NCBI RefSeq assembly: GCF_000741695.1
Contig: NZ_JGZK01000003.1
Coordinates: forward strand, 310,001-374,000
Direction: 5' to 3'
DNA length: 64,000 nucleotides
Source of the DNA: Bifidobacterium reuteri DSM 23975
GTDB lineage: Bacteria > Actinomycetota > Actinomycetes > Actinomycetales > Bifidobacteriaceae
The notes beneath the pieces were generated by a model. It made no database searches. It saw nothing but the letters and a program-made list of their open reading frames with translations, and was not told the DNA's origin. Position numbers and translations under genes: made by a program. Positions 37,443-47,479 of the stretch are shown here, piece by piece (within the stretch, counting starts at the first letter, position 1; each line of letters opens with the position of its first letter).

Positions 37443-38822
37443 GTGACGGCAATCAACGAATCGAATGTCATCGCAACCGCAGCCGGAGATGAAGCCATCG
37501 GTTTTCTTCAGGACCTGATCCGCTTCGATACGCGCAACAACGGTGACGGCACCTGCAACGAACGGCCGGCGGCCGATTGGGCGGCGGAACGGCTGCGCGA
37601 GGCGGGCATCGAATCGACCATCATCGAAAGCGCCCCAGGGCGGGCGATTCTTGTGGCTGAAATCCCGGGTGAGGACCAGACTCTGCCGACACTGCTGGTG
37701 CATGGGCATCTTGACACCGTGCCGGCCAATCCCGATGACTGGTCGGTCGATCCGCTTTCCGGGCTGATTGCCCCCGATGAGGCGGGTGTCGAATGCGTCT
37801 GGGGCCGCGGTGCCGTGGATATGAAGGACATGGTCGCGATGTCGCTTGCCGCCATCCGTGCGCTGGTCAGGCGTGGGGTCAGGCCCCGTCGCAATGTGCG
37901 ATTCGTATTGCTTCCCGACGAGGAGGCCGGCGGGCATATCGGTTCGGATTGGGTGGCCGAGCACCGCCCGGAAATCTTCGCAAACATCGGATATGTCATC
38001 AGCGAGACCGGAGGCTTCTCCGACTATGTCAACGGCAGGCGCGTCTACTATGTGCAAGTCGGTGAAAAAGGCACGCAGTGGTTCAGACTCGAGGCGCAGG
38101 GCACTCAGTCCCATGGGTCGCAGATCAACCATGACAATGCCGTGGTGCGCGTCGCCGAAGCCGCAGTGCGCGTCGCCGAATACGAGTGGCCCGTCGAACT
38201 CAGCCCGGTGACACGCGCGTTGTTGGACGGTCTGAGTGAGGTCAATGGCCGGACGGCCGATGCCAATGCCAATGCGGCAGACGCCTCCTATGCGCCTGCC
38301 GACATCCAGCGGTTGGCGCAGTCGGCCGGGGCGACCACGCCGTGGGTGGCATCTTCGTTACGTAATACGTTCAATGTCAGCTCCATCGACGCCGGAAGCA
38401 CGGTCAACATCGTGCCGGCCAAAGCGACGGCACTGGTGGATGGCCGCGCGCTGCCCGGTCAGGAGGATCTTCTGGTCGACACCCTGAAACGACTCGCCGG
38501 ACCGGGCATCACCGTCACCCCGATACACCGCAGCAGCGGGTACCTCACCGAGCCGGATGCCGAGCTGTTCACCGGCATCACCGCGGTATTGCATGATCTG
38601 GACCCCGATGCCGTGGTGCTGCCGTTCCTCTCGTCCGGCGGCACCGACAGCAAGGAAGTCAAGCAGGTCAGCCCCGAGGCTCAGGCGTGCGGGTTCATGC
38701 CATTGCAGGTGCCCGAGGGATTCAGCTATATCGCCCAATTCCATGGCATCGACGAGCGCGTGCCGGTGCAGGCGCTGCGCTTCGGCGAGCAGGCCCTGGA
38801 ACGTTTCATCGCAGAATTCTAG
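37443..38822 (+). CDS. M20-family dipeptidase / deacylase
   Basis: A 459-residue metallopeptidase of the ArgE/DapE/CPG2 clan. Metal-site motifs: LLVHGHLDTVPANPDDW (His and Asp), GRGAVDMKDMVA (bridging Asp), LPDEEAGGHIGSDW (catalytic Glu pair) and FLSSGGTDS near the end; the lid domain has QTQSHGSQ-like features (GTQSHGSQINHDNAV). Start is the GTG at 37443 with AAGGG upstream. Substrate not determinable. The TAG stop codon at 38820-38822 coincides with the first bases of the MITE-like element that follows, so the element has supplied or reshaped the gene end. Confidence 0.88.
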   Translation: MTAINESNVIATAAGDEAIGFLQDLIRFDTRNNGDGTCNERPAADWAAERLREAGIESTIIESAPGRAILVAEIPGEDQTLPTLLVHGHLDTVPANPDDWSVDPLSGLIAPDEAGVECVWGRGAVDMKDMVAMSLAAIRALVRRGVRPRRNVRFVLLPDEEAGGHIGSDWVAEHRPEIFANIGYVISETGGFSDYVNGRRVYYVQVGEKGTQWFRLEAQGTQSHGSQINHDNAVVRVAEAAVRVAEYEWPVELSPVTRALLDGLSEVNGRTADANANAADASYAPADIQRLAQSAGATTPWVASSLRNTFNVSSIDAGSTVNIVPAKATALVDGRALPGQEDLLVDTLKRLAGPGITVTPIHRSSGYLTEPDAELFTGITAVLHDLDPDAVVLPFLSSGGTDSKEVKQVSPEAQACGFMPLQVPEGFSYIAQFHGIDERVPVQALRFGEQALERFIAEF

Positions 38823-38941
38823 TGTTCCGTCTCGTATTTGGTTAAGGGTGCTGGCCCCCTCTGACGAGGGGGCTGTCAGCGAAGCTGACTGGGGGAGAGA
38901 CGGAAGCTGAAGTCCTCAATTATCAGCGAGACAGGCCATCA
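38820..38941 (+). repeat. MITE-like element, copy 3
   Basis: 122 bases with ends TAGTGTTCCGTCTC (38820-38833) and GAGACAGGCCATCA (38928-38941). Core as in the other copies: GGCCCCCTCTGACGAGGGGG, GTCAGCGAAGCTGAC, TGGGGGAGAGAC. It lies directly between the M20 gene and metK. Confidence 0.78.
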
Positions 38942-39024
38942 GAAATACAGTGAGATTTAATCATTCCAACGTACACATCAATTCGTGCATACAGATACAA
39001 CCACAACACAGAAGGGAACACACC

Positions 39025-40218
39025 ATGACCAGACTGCTCACCTCCGAATCGGTGACCGAAGGGCACCCTGACAAGGTCTGCGACATCATTTCGGACTCCA
39101 TCCTCGACGCTTATCTGACACTCGATCCGGATTCGCGCGTCGCCGTGGAGACCTCCGCCAAAGACGGCCTCGTGGTCGTGGAAGGCGAGGTGTCCGCGCC
39201 CCGCACGCTGGACCATGTGGCCATCGTGCGCAAAGCCATCGCCGACATCGGCTACACGGATGCCGCCAGCGGCCTCGACCCCGAAGGTGCAGGCGTGATC
39301 AACAACATCCGGCCGCGAGAATTCGACAGCAACGACGGCGGCGCATGGGGCAACTACGGCGATGACAAGCAGATCAGCAAGGAGGAGGCCTACAACACGT
39401 TCGGCGGCGACCAGGGCCTGATGGTCGGCTATGCGGCCGACGACACCAAAGCACTGCTGCCGCTGCCGATCTACGCCGCCAGCCGTCTGGCCGAGCGTCT
39501 CGCCTACGTACGCAAGAACGGCATCATCCCGCTGCTGCGCCCCGACGGCAAAACGCTGGTCTCCGTGGAATACGCGAACGACGACATCACTGATCCCCGT
39601 GCGATTCGTCATATCCTGATCTCCACCCAGCACTCCGACAGGATCGCCGTCGAAGAAGTGAGGGAGCAGGTGCGCAAGGAGGTGCTCGAACCGGTGCTCG
39701 CCACTCTGGATGTGGACGCATCTGAAGCGGAAGTGGTCATCAACCGTTCGCCGTTCATCAACGGCGGACCCAAGGCGGACGCCGGTCTGACTGGACGCAA
39801 GATCATCGTCGACACCTATGGCGGCATCGCCGGTCACGGTGGCGGCGCGTTCTCCGGCAAGGATCCGCGCAAGCCCGACCGCTCCGCCGCCTATGCCGCG
39901 CGCTGGGCAGCGAAGAACATCGTCGCCGCAGGCCTCGCGCGCCGCGCGCAGGTGCAGCTCGGGTACTTCAACCGTGTGGCCAAGCCCATCACCATCGACG
40001 TGGAGACGTTCGGCACCGAGACCGTGGATCGCGAGAAGATCCAGCGCGCGGTGGCAGACACTTTCGACTTCCGTCAGCTGGCCATCATCGACGAGCTTGA
40101 CCTGCGTCGTCCCATCTACCGCAAGACCGCGGCATACGGGCACTTCGGCCGCGATGACGCCGACTTCACGTGGGAGCGCACCGACAAGGTGGAGGAACTT
40201 CAGAGGAACATCAAATGA
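39025..40218 (+). CDS. metK: S-adenosylmethionine synthetase
   Basis: A 397-residue MetK, making S-adenosylmethionine from methionine and ATP. Motifs are complete: LTSESVTEGHPDKVCDIISD at the N-terminus, the P-loop-like GGGAFSGKDPRKPDRSAAY near 272-290, and DVETFGT. Start 39025 has GAAGGGAA upstream. Its stop overlaps the start of the next methyltransferase (ATGA at 40215-40218), an uncommon and suggestive coupling of SAM production with a specific SAM user. Confidence 0.96.
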   Translation: MTRLLTSESVTEGHPDKVCDIISDSILDAYLTLDPDSRVAVETSAKDGLVVVEGEVSAPRTLDHVAIVRKAIADIGYTDAASGLDPEGAGVINNIRPREFDSNDGGAWGNYGDDKQISKEEAYNTFGGDQGLMVGYAADDTKALLPLPIYAASRLAERLAYVRKNGIIPLLRPDGKTLVSVEYANDDITDPRAIRHILISTQHSDRIAVEEVREQVRKEVLEPVLATLDVDASEAEVVINRSPFINGGPKADAGLTGRKIIVDTYGGIAGHGGGAFSGKDPRKPDRSAAYAARWAAKNIVAAGLARRAQVQLGYFNRVAKPITIDVETFGTETVDREKIQRAVADTFDFRQLAIIDELDLRRPIYRKTAAYGHFGRDDADFTWERTDKVEELQRNIK

Positions 40219-40955
40219 CCGATGCGTTCAGACACGAGTACTTCGACGACTTCGAACGCGACCATCCCAACATCTTCGCGGCGAAACTTGGCCTGCTCCG
40301 AACGGCGATCACGCTCGACGGTACGCGGGATATCGGTTATACGGTGTCGGTAGGAGCCGGCACCGGTTCATACGAGACCGCCCTGCGCAGCGACGGCCTC
40401 GTCGTCGACCGCATCATAGAACCGTCCGCGAACCTTGCCGCCGAGGCCCGCAGCCGGGGATTCGACGTCACCGAGGCGCTCGCTCAGGATGTGCCGGTCG
40501 CGGACGAATCAATCGACACTGTTTTCTACAACGGCAGCGCCTTCGGATTCATCGACGAAGCCACCCTGCGCGACCTGTTCCGAGCCCACTGGCGGCAGCT
40601 CAAACCGGGCGGCGTGCTCGCCCTGCTCGACGTGCCGCCCGCCAGCGCGCTGGGACTCGCAGTGCAGGCGTCATTCCGCATCGCGGGGGAGTCGTATATC
40701 GGCGAAGTGCTGCGGTCCAGCTGGTACAGCGCCGACACCCCGCACAAGGAGTATTGGCGCACCACGGAGGAGTACCGAGCGTTCCTCGAGGACGGCGGCT
40801 TCACTCAATTCTTCACCTGGCAGACCCTGCGCAGGCATCTGATCTACCAGAACGACGCCGTCGAACCGGTCGTCGAAGGGTATCAGGAAGGCAGCTACGT
40901 GGCCTTGGTAGCACGTAAAGACATCGAATCAGACCATCACATCGATCGGAGATAA
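40215..40955 (+). CDS. Class I SAM-dependent methyltransferase, paralogue 1
   Basis: A 246-residue methyltransferase. SAM-binding motif I is VSVGAGTGSYETALRS near 50, acidic motif II around RIIEPSANLAAEA, and motif IV DTVFYNGSAFGFID near 105. Its first residues (FRHEYFDDFERDHPNIFAAKLGLL) and overall layout match the following gene, so the two are paralogues. It is translationally coupled to metK. No acceptor can be assigned: the fold resembles small-molecule (ubiquinone/sterol-type) methyltransferases. Confidence 0.82.
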   Translation: MTDAFRHEYFDDFERDHPNIFAAKLGLLRTAITLDGTRDIGYTVSVGAGTGSYETALRSDGLVVDRIIEPSANLAAEARSRGFDVTEALAQDVPVADESIDTVFYNGSAFGFIDEATLRDLFRAHWRQLKPGGVLALLDVPPASALGLAVQASFRIAGESYIGEVLRSSWYSADTPHKEYWRTTEEYRAFLEDGGFTQFFTWQTLRRHLIYQNDAVEPVVEGYQEGSYVALVARKDIESDHHIDRR

Positions 40956-40959
40956 CACC

Positions 40960-41688
40960 ATGGGAGAACCATTCATCGACCGATATCAGGACAACGGGCG
41001 GATTCTGGACGAGACGTGGCAGGCCCGGCCCAACATCTATGAATCACGGCTGCGTCTGCTGCATCGCGCGTTGACCACCAAGGAGCCGGGCAAGATCCTG
41101 TCCATAGGCATCGGCTCGGGCATCTTCGAAACGCTGCTGAGCGAACGCTACGGCATCACCGTGGCGGAGGCCGTGGAGCCTTCCGCAAGCCTCGGCGCAG
41201 AGGCAAAGGCCAAAGGGATCAACGTCGTGCAAAGCACCGCCCAGGAATACGACTATGCGGGCGCCCCCTACGACACCATCGTCTACAACGGGTCAAGCTT
41301 CGGTTTCATCCCGGACGATGAAATCGAGGCGACGTTCTCCCGCAACCGCGAGGCGCTCGCCGATGGTGGGCGCCTGGTGCTCACCGATGTACCGGAGGAG
41401 AGCGCGCTCGGCATCCTCCTGCAGTTCGCCCAGAAGTATGAGATAAACCGCAACGATCTTGACGATCTGCTCGTGGGAACCACGTTCTTCAACCTCGATA
41501 CGCATGCCTACAAGCCGAACTGGCATCCTATCACCTGGTACGTCGCGCTGCTGGAGCGCATCGGATACCACGATCTCAGGTTCTTCCAGACCGTGCTCTC
41601 CAATCCTCCCTATCAGAAGGACACCGTCGAGGATCCGATTGAAGGATACACCAAGGGCAACTACGTGGCCATCGTAGCCGAACGCTGA
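40960..41688 (+). CDS. Class I SAM-dependent methyltransferase, paralogue 2
   Basis: A 242-residue protein, four bases after paralogue 1, with GGAG ahead of its start. Motif I is LSIGIGSGIFETLLSE, followed by AEAVEPSASLGAEAKAKGI and DTIVYNGSSFGFIPDDEIE, closely paralleling paralogue 1. Divergence is greatest in the C-terminal third, where the acceptor site would be. The two could act on different acceptors or as a heterodimer; both are inferences. A terminator follows. Confidence 0.82.
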   Translation: MGEPFIDRYQDNGRILDETWQARPNIYESRLRLLHRALTTKEPGKILSIGIGSGIFETLLSERYGITVAEAVEPSASLGAEAKAKGINVVQSTAQEYDYAGAPYDTIVYNGSSFGFIPDDEIEATFSRNREALADGGRLVLTDVPEESALGILLQFAQKYEINRNDLDDLLVGTTFFNLDTHAYKPNWHPITWYVALLERIGYHDLRFFQTVLSNPPYQKDTVEDPIEGYTKGNYVAIVAER

Positions 41689-41701
41689 TAGTCAGCCTAT
41701 G

Positions 41702-41731
41702 AAAAAGCCTCTCCGTAAGGAGAGGCTTTTT
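41702..41731. terminator. Bidirectional terminator
   Basis: AAAAAGCCTCTCC GTAA GGAGAGGCTTTTT, a 13-base perfect stem with A and T tracts. It ends both the metK operon (plus) and the second methionine-importer operon (minus). Confidence 0.93.
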
Positions 41732-41749
41732 CTGTACAGCTGTCTGTCA

Positions 41750-42631
41750 TCACCACGTCGGGATTTCAGCGCCCTTGGACTCGTTCTCCATAAGAACGCG
41801 GACATTGTCCTGATGATAGGCCTTGATGATGTCCTTGTAGGCCTGATTGTCCTTATCCTTGGTGCGGGCCACGATGACGTTGATCCACGGCTTGTTGACA
41901 TCCTTCGTGGGGTCGGGGTCGATCTTGAAGATGGAGTCCTTCTCGGGGCTCTTGCCGTAATCGACCACTGCGTTGGCATTGGCGATGCCGGCTGCCGCAT
42001 CGTCTAGCGAGCTCATGATCATGTTGCGGTCAGTGGGCACGATCTCGATGTTCTTCGGATTGCTGGTGATGTCTTCCTGCGCCGGGTAGACGCCCTTGGC
42101 TGGGTCGTTCTTGTCGGGGTCGACCTTGATGACGCCGGCTTCCTGCAGCACGATCAGTGCGCGGCCTCCATTGGTCACATCGTTGGGGATGAGGACCTTG
42201 TCGCCATTCTTCAGTTCGGAGACCTTCTTGATCTTGTTGGAATAGATGTTCAGCGGGCTGATGTATGCCTCGCCGATCACCGTGAAGTCGTAGCCCTTCT
42301 CCTTGATCTCACCGTTCAGGAACGCATAATGCTGCTGTGCGCTCAGGTCGACATCGCCGGCTTCAAGGGCCTGGTTGCCGAGCACGGCGCTTTTCATGGC
42401 CACTGTCTTGACCCTGACCTTGGATCCCTCGGATTCCAGGTTCTTGTTGACCTGGTCCCATAGCGGGTCATCGGTCGATGTGGTCAACGCGACCTTGACG
42501 GTGGTGACGCCGGAGGCGGAGGACGAGCCGCAGGCAGCAGCCGTCAGCAGCACGCCCATTGCGGAGATGATGGCAAGTCCCGTCCGGATACCGGTGAACA
42601 CGCGTGAGCGAATCGATGGTTTAATGTTCAT
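41750..42631 (-). CDS. MetQ/NlpA-family binding lipoprotein, second system
   Basis: A 293-residue lipoprotein with lipobox LTAAAC (Cys34). The mature part is an NlpA/MetQ fold (VAMKSAVLGNQALEAGDVDLSAQQHYAFLN, YSNKIKKVSELKNGDKVLIP). It is only moderately like the MetQ at 3318-4289, so substrate may differ (methionine, a dipeptide or a methionine derivative). GGGAGGAAGA precedes the start at 42631, which lies inside the last codons of the permease gene. It is the last gene of its operon, whereas metQ is first in the other system. Confidence 0.88.
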   Translation of the reverse strand: MNIKPSIRSRVFTGIRTGLAIISAMGVLLTAAACGSSSASGVTTVKVALTTSTDDPLWDQVNKNLESEGSKVRVKTVAMKSAVLGNQALEAGDVDLSAQQHYAFLNGEIKEKGYDFTVIGEAYISPLNIYSNKIKKVSELKNGDKVLIPNDVTNGGRALIVLQEAGVIKVDPDKNDPAKGVYPAQEDITSNPKNIEIVPTDRNMIMSSLDDAAAGIANANAVVDYGKSPEKDSIFKIDPDPTKDVNKPWINVIVARTKDKDNQAYKDIIKAYHQDNVRVLMENESKGAEIPTW

Positions 42632-43294
42632 TCTTCCTCCCAACTAAGGTTCCAATGGTCTGGATGATGGTGATGAAAATCAGCAGGGCGATGACCGCCG
42701 CGACTGTGACATCAAGCTGGTTGCGCTCGAAGCCGTAACGGTTCGCGTAATCGCCGAGGCCTCCGGCTCCGATGGCGCCGATGACGGCGATCTCGGAGTT
42801 GAAGCTGATGCAGGTGATCGTGGTCACTCGCGCCAGGCCCGCGATGCTCTCGCGCAGGTACACGTGCCAGATGATCGACAGCGGCCCGAAGCCCATGGAT
42901 TGCGCCGATTCGATGAGCGTCGGGTTCAGCCCGTTGAACACGGATTCGACCTGACGAGAGAAGAACGGTGTGATGCCCACGATCAGCGGGAAAATCGCGC
43001 CTTCCACACCAATGGCCGTGCCGGCGATGAGACGGGTCAGTGGGAACAGCAACGCGATCATGATGACGAACGGAATCGAGCGGCATAGGTTGACGAGCTT
43101 GTCGAGGAACTCGAACACCGGCCGGTTCTCCAGCAGGCCGCCTTTCTTCGTCACGGCGAGCACCAGGCCGAAGAAGATGCCGAAGACGAACCAGAACGGT
43201 GATGCGATGAAGAACATCTGCAACGTCTCGATCAGCGACTCGACGAAGACGTCGGGGTTCTCCATCACATGCGGGAACAAAGTCTCGAGAACAC

Positions 43295-43298
<4 letters not shown>
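42621..43298 (-). CDS. MetI-type permease, second system
   Basis: A 225-residue permease with five to six helices and the coupling motif IESAQSMGFGPLSIIWHVYL near 135-155. It is clearly a MetI paralogue. It overlaps its ATPase gene at the start (ATGA at 43295-43298) and the binding-protein gene at its end, so all three are translationally coupled. Confidence 0.9.
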
Positions 43299-44431
<1,133 letters not shown>

Positions 44432-44591
44432 CTGGCAATGTCCCTTCTGTCTGGCTGATCGCTGTTCCCGGATGGCATGTCCGGGCAACATATGCGAGCC
44501 TAACCGATGGGACAAGGTGACTTGGCCTGTTCTTTATCGGTGTTGGTTATGGCCGGTTACAGGCGAGGGTGCGCATACGGACTGCGGAACT

Positions 44592-45035
44592 TCACAGATC
44601 GTGGTCGAAGTAGATCACGTCAGGGCGGGTGTTCCAGCCCTGCTTCTTCCAGAATTCCTGTCCTTCGATGTTGTCGGCCACCACCAGGATGCCAATCTTG
44701 ACGATGCCGATGGCCTTGAACACATCGTAGATGCGGTTGATCAGTGTGGTGCCGATGCCGTGGCCGCGCCACTGCTCATCGACCGCCACATGATACAGGT
44801 AGCCTTTGCGGCCGTCCGTGGCGCCCAGCGCGGTGGCGATCACCTTGCCTTCCGGATCGGTGGCCACGAAGCAGGAATCCGGATTCTTGGACAGCAGCAG
44901 CGCGATGCCGCCATACGTGTTGTTCAATGATTGCAAATGCATGCCGGGAGTGTGCTCCCAGAGCGCATAGGCCTCCTCGTAATCCTCGGGTGCCATGCGG
45001 CGGATGTGGACGTGCTCGTCCTGCCAAGTAGCCAT
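44592..45035 (-). CDS. GNAT-family N-acetyltransferase
   Basis: A 147-residue acetyl-CoA-dependent acetyltransferase. The acetyl-CoA pyrophosphate loop is QWRGHGIGTTLI near 85, with VAVDE before it and a C-terminal EGQEFWKKQGW. The N-terminal LWEHTPGMHLQS phrase places it near the YpeA group. AGAGAGGA precedes the start at 45035. It is the last gene in a run of four minus-strand genes; whether it belongs to that operon (57-base gap) is likely but not certain. Acceptor unknown. Confidence 0.88.
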   Translation of the reverse strand: MATWQDEHVHIRRMAPEDYEEAYALWEHTPGMHLQSLNNTYGGIALLLSKNPDSCFVATDPEGKVIATALGATDGRKGYLYHVAVDEQWRGHGIGTTLINRIYDVFKAIGIVKIGILVVADNIEGQEFWKKQGWNTRPDVIYFDHDL

Positions 45036-45092
45036 AGTGTGTCCTCTCTGTCGAAGGTGTTGCATGCCGTTGCCGTAATGATATGGCGTTGC

Positions 45093-46118
45093 CTATCTGG
45101 TGTGAGCCAGATTGTCATATGGTGCTATTTCGTGTGGGCTGGTGCCGCCATTAAGGATCGCCAGTGCGTCGTCCAATGATTGGCAGACCATGTTCTTGAC
45201 CGCCACGTCGGTGAAGAATGCGATATGCGGGGTGATGACGACGTTCGGCATGGCGTTGAGCGCATCATAGTACGGGTGCCCGGTCGGTTGGTCGGCGGGC
45301 AGGGTGTGGCCGAATAGCGTCGCCTCGCCTTCGAGCACGTCGATTGCAGCCCCGGCGATCACATGATTGTCGAGCGCATCGATGAGCGCCGGGGTGTCGA
45401 CCACGCCGCCACGCGAATTGTTCACGAAATACGCGGTCGGTTTCATCTGCGCGAATCGGGAGGCGTCCATGAGATGCCGCGTGCTCGCGTCGAGATACGT
45501 GTGCATGGTGACCACGTCGGCCCGCGCCAGCAGCTCATCCTTGCTCACCCAAGTGAGGATGCCGTCCAGCTCATGGTTCGGCGCGATGTCGTTGCCAAGC
45601 ACCTGCGCGCCGAGCGCATGGAAGATGCGCGCCACCGTGGAGCCGATGCGGCCGACGCCGATGATGCCGACGGTCAGTTTGCTGATCTCCCGTGAGATCA
45701 GTCCCTTGACCGAGAAATCATGGTTGGTGGCGCGTTCGTCGAACTGCGGCACATGACGGATGAGCCGCATGATATGCGTCAGCGTCAGTTCGGCGACGGC
45801 ACTGGGGGAGTAGGACGGCACGTTGGTGACGCGGATGCCGTTCTCCGCCGCGGTCTTCAGGTCGATGGTGTCGTATCCGGCGGAGCGGATCGCGATCTGG
45901 CGGATACCGTAGGCGCTCAGGCGACGGTAGAAATCCGGGTCGTCGCTTGGCGCGCTGCGCTGCTTGTAGGAGATGCCGTCGAATCCTTCGACGGTGTGCA
46001 GCGTATCCTCATGCAGTTCGAACGGGAAGCATTCCACATGGACGTCGTGTTCGGCGGCCCACTGCTCGGCGAACGGACGCTCCTCGTCAATGCAGTGATA
46101 GAACGCGATGGAAGTCAT
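45093..46118 (-). CDS. D-2-hydroxyacid dehydrogenase (D-lactate dehydrogenase type)
   Basis: A 341-residue NAD-dependent enzyme that reduces 2-oxo acids to D-2-hydroxy acids. Motifs: NAD-binding VGIIGVGRIGSTVARIF near 150, catalytic Arg in NNSRGGVVDT, Glu in DVLEGEAT, and His in VITPHIAFFTD. RSAGYDTIDL and the long loop GHPYYDALNAMPN are typical of the D-lactate dehydrogenase subgroup. Start at 46118 has AGAAAGG upstream. It follows an aminotransferase and an Ldh2-type dehydrogenase, so its substrate is probably a keto acid derived from an amino acid. Confidence 0.9.
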   Translation of the reverse strand: MTSIAFYHCIDEERPFAEQWAAEHDVHVECFPFELHEDTLHTVEGFDGISYKQRSAPSDDPDFYRRLSAYGIRQIAIRSAGYDTIDLKTAAENGIRVTNVPSYSPSAVAELTLTHIMRLIRHVPQFDERATNHDFSVKGLISREISKLTVGIIGVGRIGSTVARIFHALGAQVLGNDIAPNHELDGILTWVSKDELLARADVVTMHTYLDASTRHLMDASRFAQMKPTAYFVNNSRGGVVDTPALIDALDNHVIAGAAIDVLEGEATLFGHTLPADQPTGHPYYDALNAMPNVVITPHIAFFTDVAVKNMVCQSLDDALAILNGGTSPHEIAPYDNLAHTR

Positions 46119-46201
46119 GGAAGGGCCTTTCTGATGGATTGGGTTGGTACGAGTGGAATGATGCGCCATTGACGATGCGACGGGCGCATACGCATGCGAG
46201 G

Positions 46202-47479
46202 TCAATGTGATTGCCTGAATGCCCGGATGCGTCTGACGGCCTCATGCAGCGTATCGAGCCCTGCGGCATAGCTGAATCGGATATACCGTGATGGTCCGCT
46301 GGTGAACGCCTCGCCGGGGATGCCTGCGACCTTCGCCTCTCTCGCCAATAGTCGGGCATAGTCATAGCCGGTGCCCTCATAGTCTTCGGGAATGCGTACG
46401 TACAAGTAGAACGCGCCGGAAGGCCTGGCCATCGAGAATCCGAGCTCGGTGAGCGCATGCACCAGATAATCACGGCGCTCGCGGTATTCCCCGACCATGA
46501 GATCGATTGATGTGTCGCCTTGTTCGTAGGCGGTCTGCGCGGCGTCCATGGTGAAGGTGGCAGCCGTGGACACATGGATTTGGTGGACCTTGGCCAGTTG
46601 CGCGGACAACGCGTGCGGCGCGGCGAAGAACCCAAGTCGCCAGCCGGTCATCGCATAGCTTTTCGACGTGCTGTCCACCACGACGGTGCGGTCGGGCGCG
46701 AACTGCGCGATGGAGGGTGCCGGGCGGGTCTCGTAGCTGACCTCTGCGTACACTTCGTCGCTGAGCACCGTCACGTCATACCGCTCCACGACCTCGGCAA
46801 GCGCTTGCAGCTGGCTGGCGGACAGCGTCACACCGGTGGGATTGTTCGGCGAATTGATGACCAGCACCGTGTCGCGTCCCTTGAGGGAGTCCAGGGTGCG
46901 TTCCAACGCGTCCGGCGTGAGGATGAAACCGGTGCCTCTGGTGTCGATCGCCACCGATTCGGTGCCGGTGAGTCTGGCCATGCTCTCGTACAGGCCGAAC
47001 GCCGGCGTGGGATACACCAGTACCGCGCCCGGGTGCAGCAAGGCGGTCAAGGCACTGCTGATCGCCTCGCTGGCGCCTTCGGTGACGACGATGTCAGCAG
47101 CGTCGAAATGCAGGTCGCGGCGGCGTGCAAGATAGTCGGCGATGGCCTGACGCAGGCCGGGAGTGCCGGCGTTCGGCGCGTAATGCGTACGGTTGCGCGC
47201 AAGGCTCGCCGCTGCCGCATCCTTGATGAAATCAGGGGTCGCGAAATCCGGTTCGCCCAAGGTGAGTTTCAGTATTCCCGGAATATCGGATACTTCGGCA
47301 TCGAACGATCGGATGACCGATGTCGTGAGATTGGAAAGCTGGGGGATGACGGAGTCTGTCGGATTGAACTGGTGCGACGGTGATGGCTGATTCACTGGTG
47401 ACTGCCTTGCTGGGTTCATGGGTGGTGGATAGTGTGTTCGTTGCGATGATTGGTTGTATCGGTGTTCATAGGTGTTCAT
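46202..47479 (-). CDS. Class I/II PLP aminotransferase
   Basis: A 425-residue fold-type I aminotransferase. Motifs: TLGEPDFATPDFIKDAA, YAPNAGTPGLRQAIADYL, NSPNNPTGVTLS, and PLP Lys in DSTSKSYAMTGWRLGF near 255, ending with RIRFSY-type arginine (SRYIRFSYA). This is the PatA/AspC-like group that converts amino acids and 2-oxo acids. The start is set at 47479, where ATGA overlaps the stop of the upstream Ldh2 gene; an ATG at 47419 is also possible because the first ~40 residues are Pro/Ser-rich and not conserved. Confidence 0.87.
   Translation of the reverse strand: MNTYEHRYNQSSQRTHYPPPMNPARQSPVNQPSPSHQFNPTDSVIPQLSNLTTSVIRSFDAEVSDIPGILKLTLGEPDFATPDFIKDAAAASLARNRTHYAPNAGTPGLRQAIADYLARRRDLHFDAADIVVTEGASEAISSALTALLHPGAVLVYPTPAFGLYESMARLTGTESVAIDTRGTGFILTPDALERTLDSLKGRDTVLVINSPNNPTGVTLSASQLQALAEVVERYDVTVLSDEVYAEVSYETRPAPSIAQFAPDRTVVVDSTSKSYAMTGWRLGFFAAPHALSAQLAKVHQIHVSTAATFTMDAAQTAYEQGDTSIDLMVGEYRERRDYLVHALTELGFSMARPSGAFYLYVRIPEDYEGTGYDYARLLAREAKVAGIPGEAFTSGPSRYIRFSYAAGLDTLHEAVRRIRAFRQSH

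Noticed and set aside
38942..39024. SAM-sensing leader upstream of metK
   Set aside because: Only about 80 bases lie between the repeat element and metK, A/C-rich with no stable structure.
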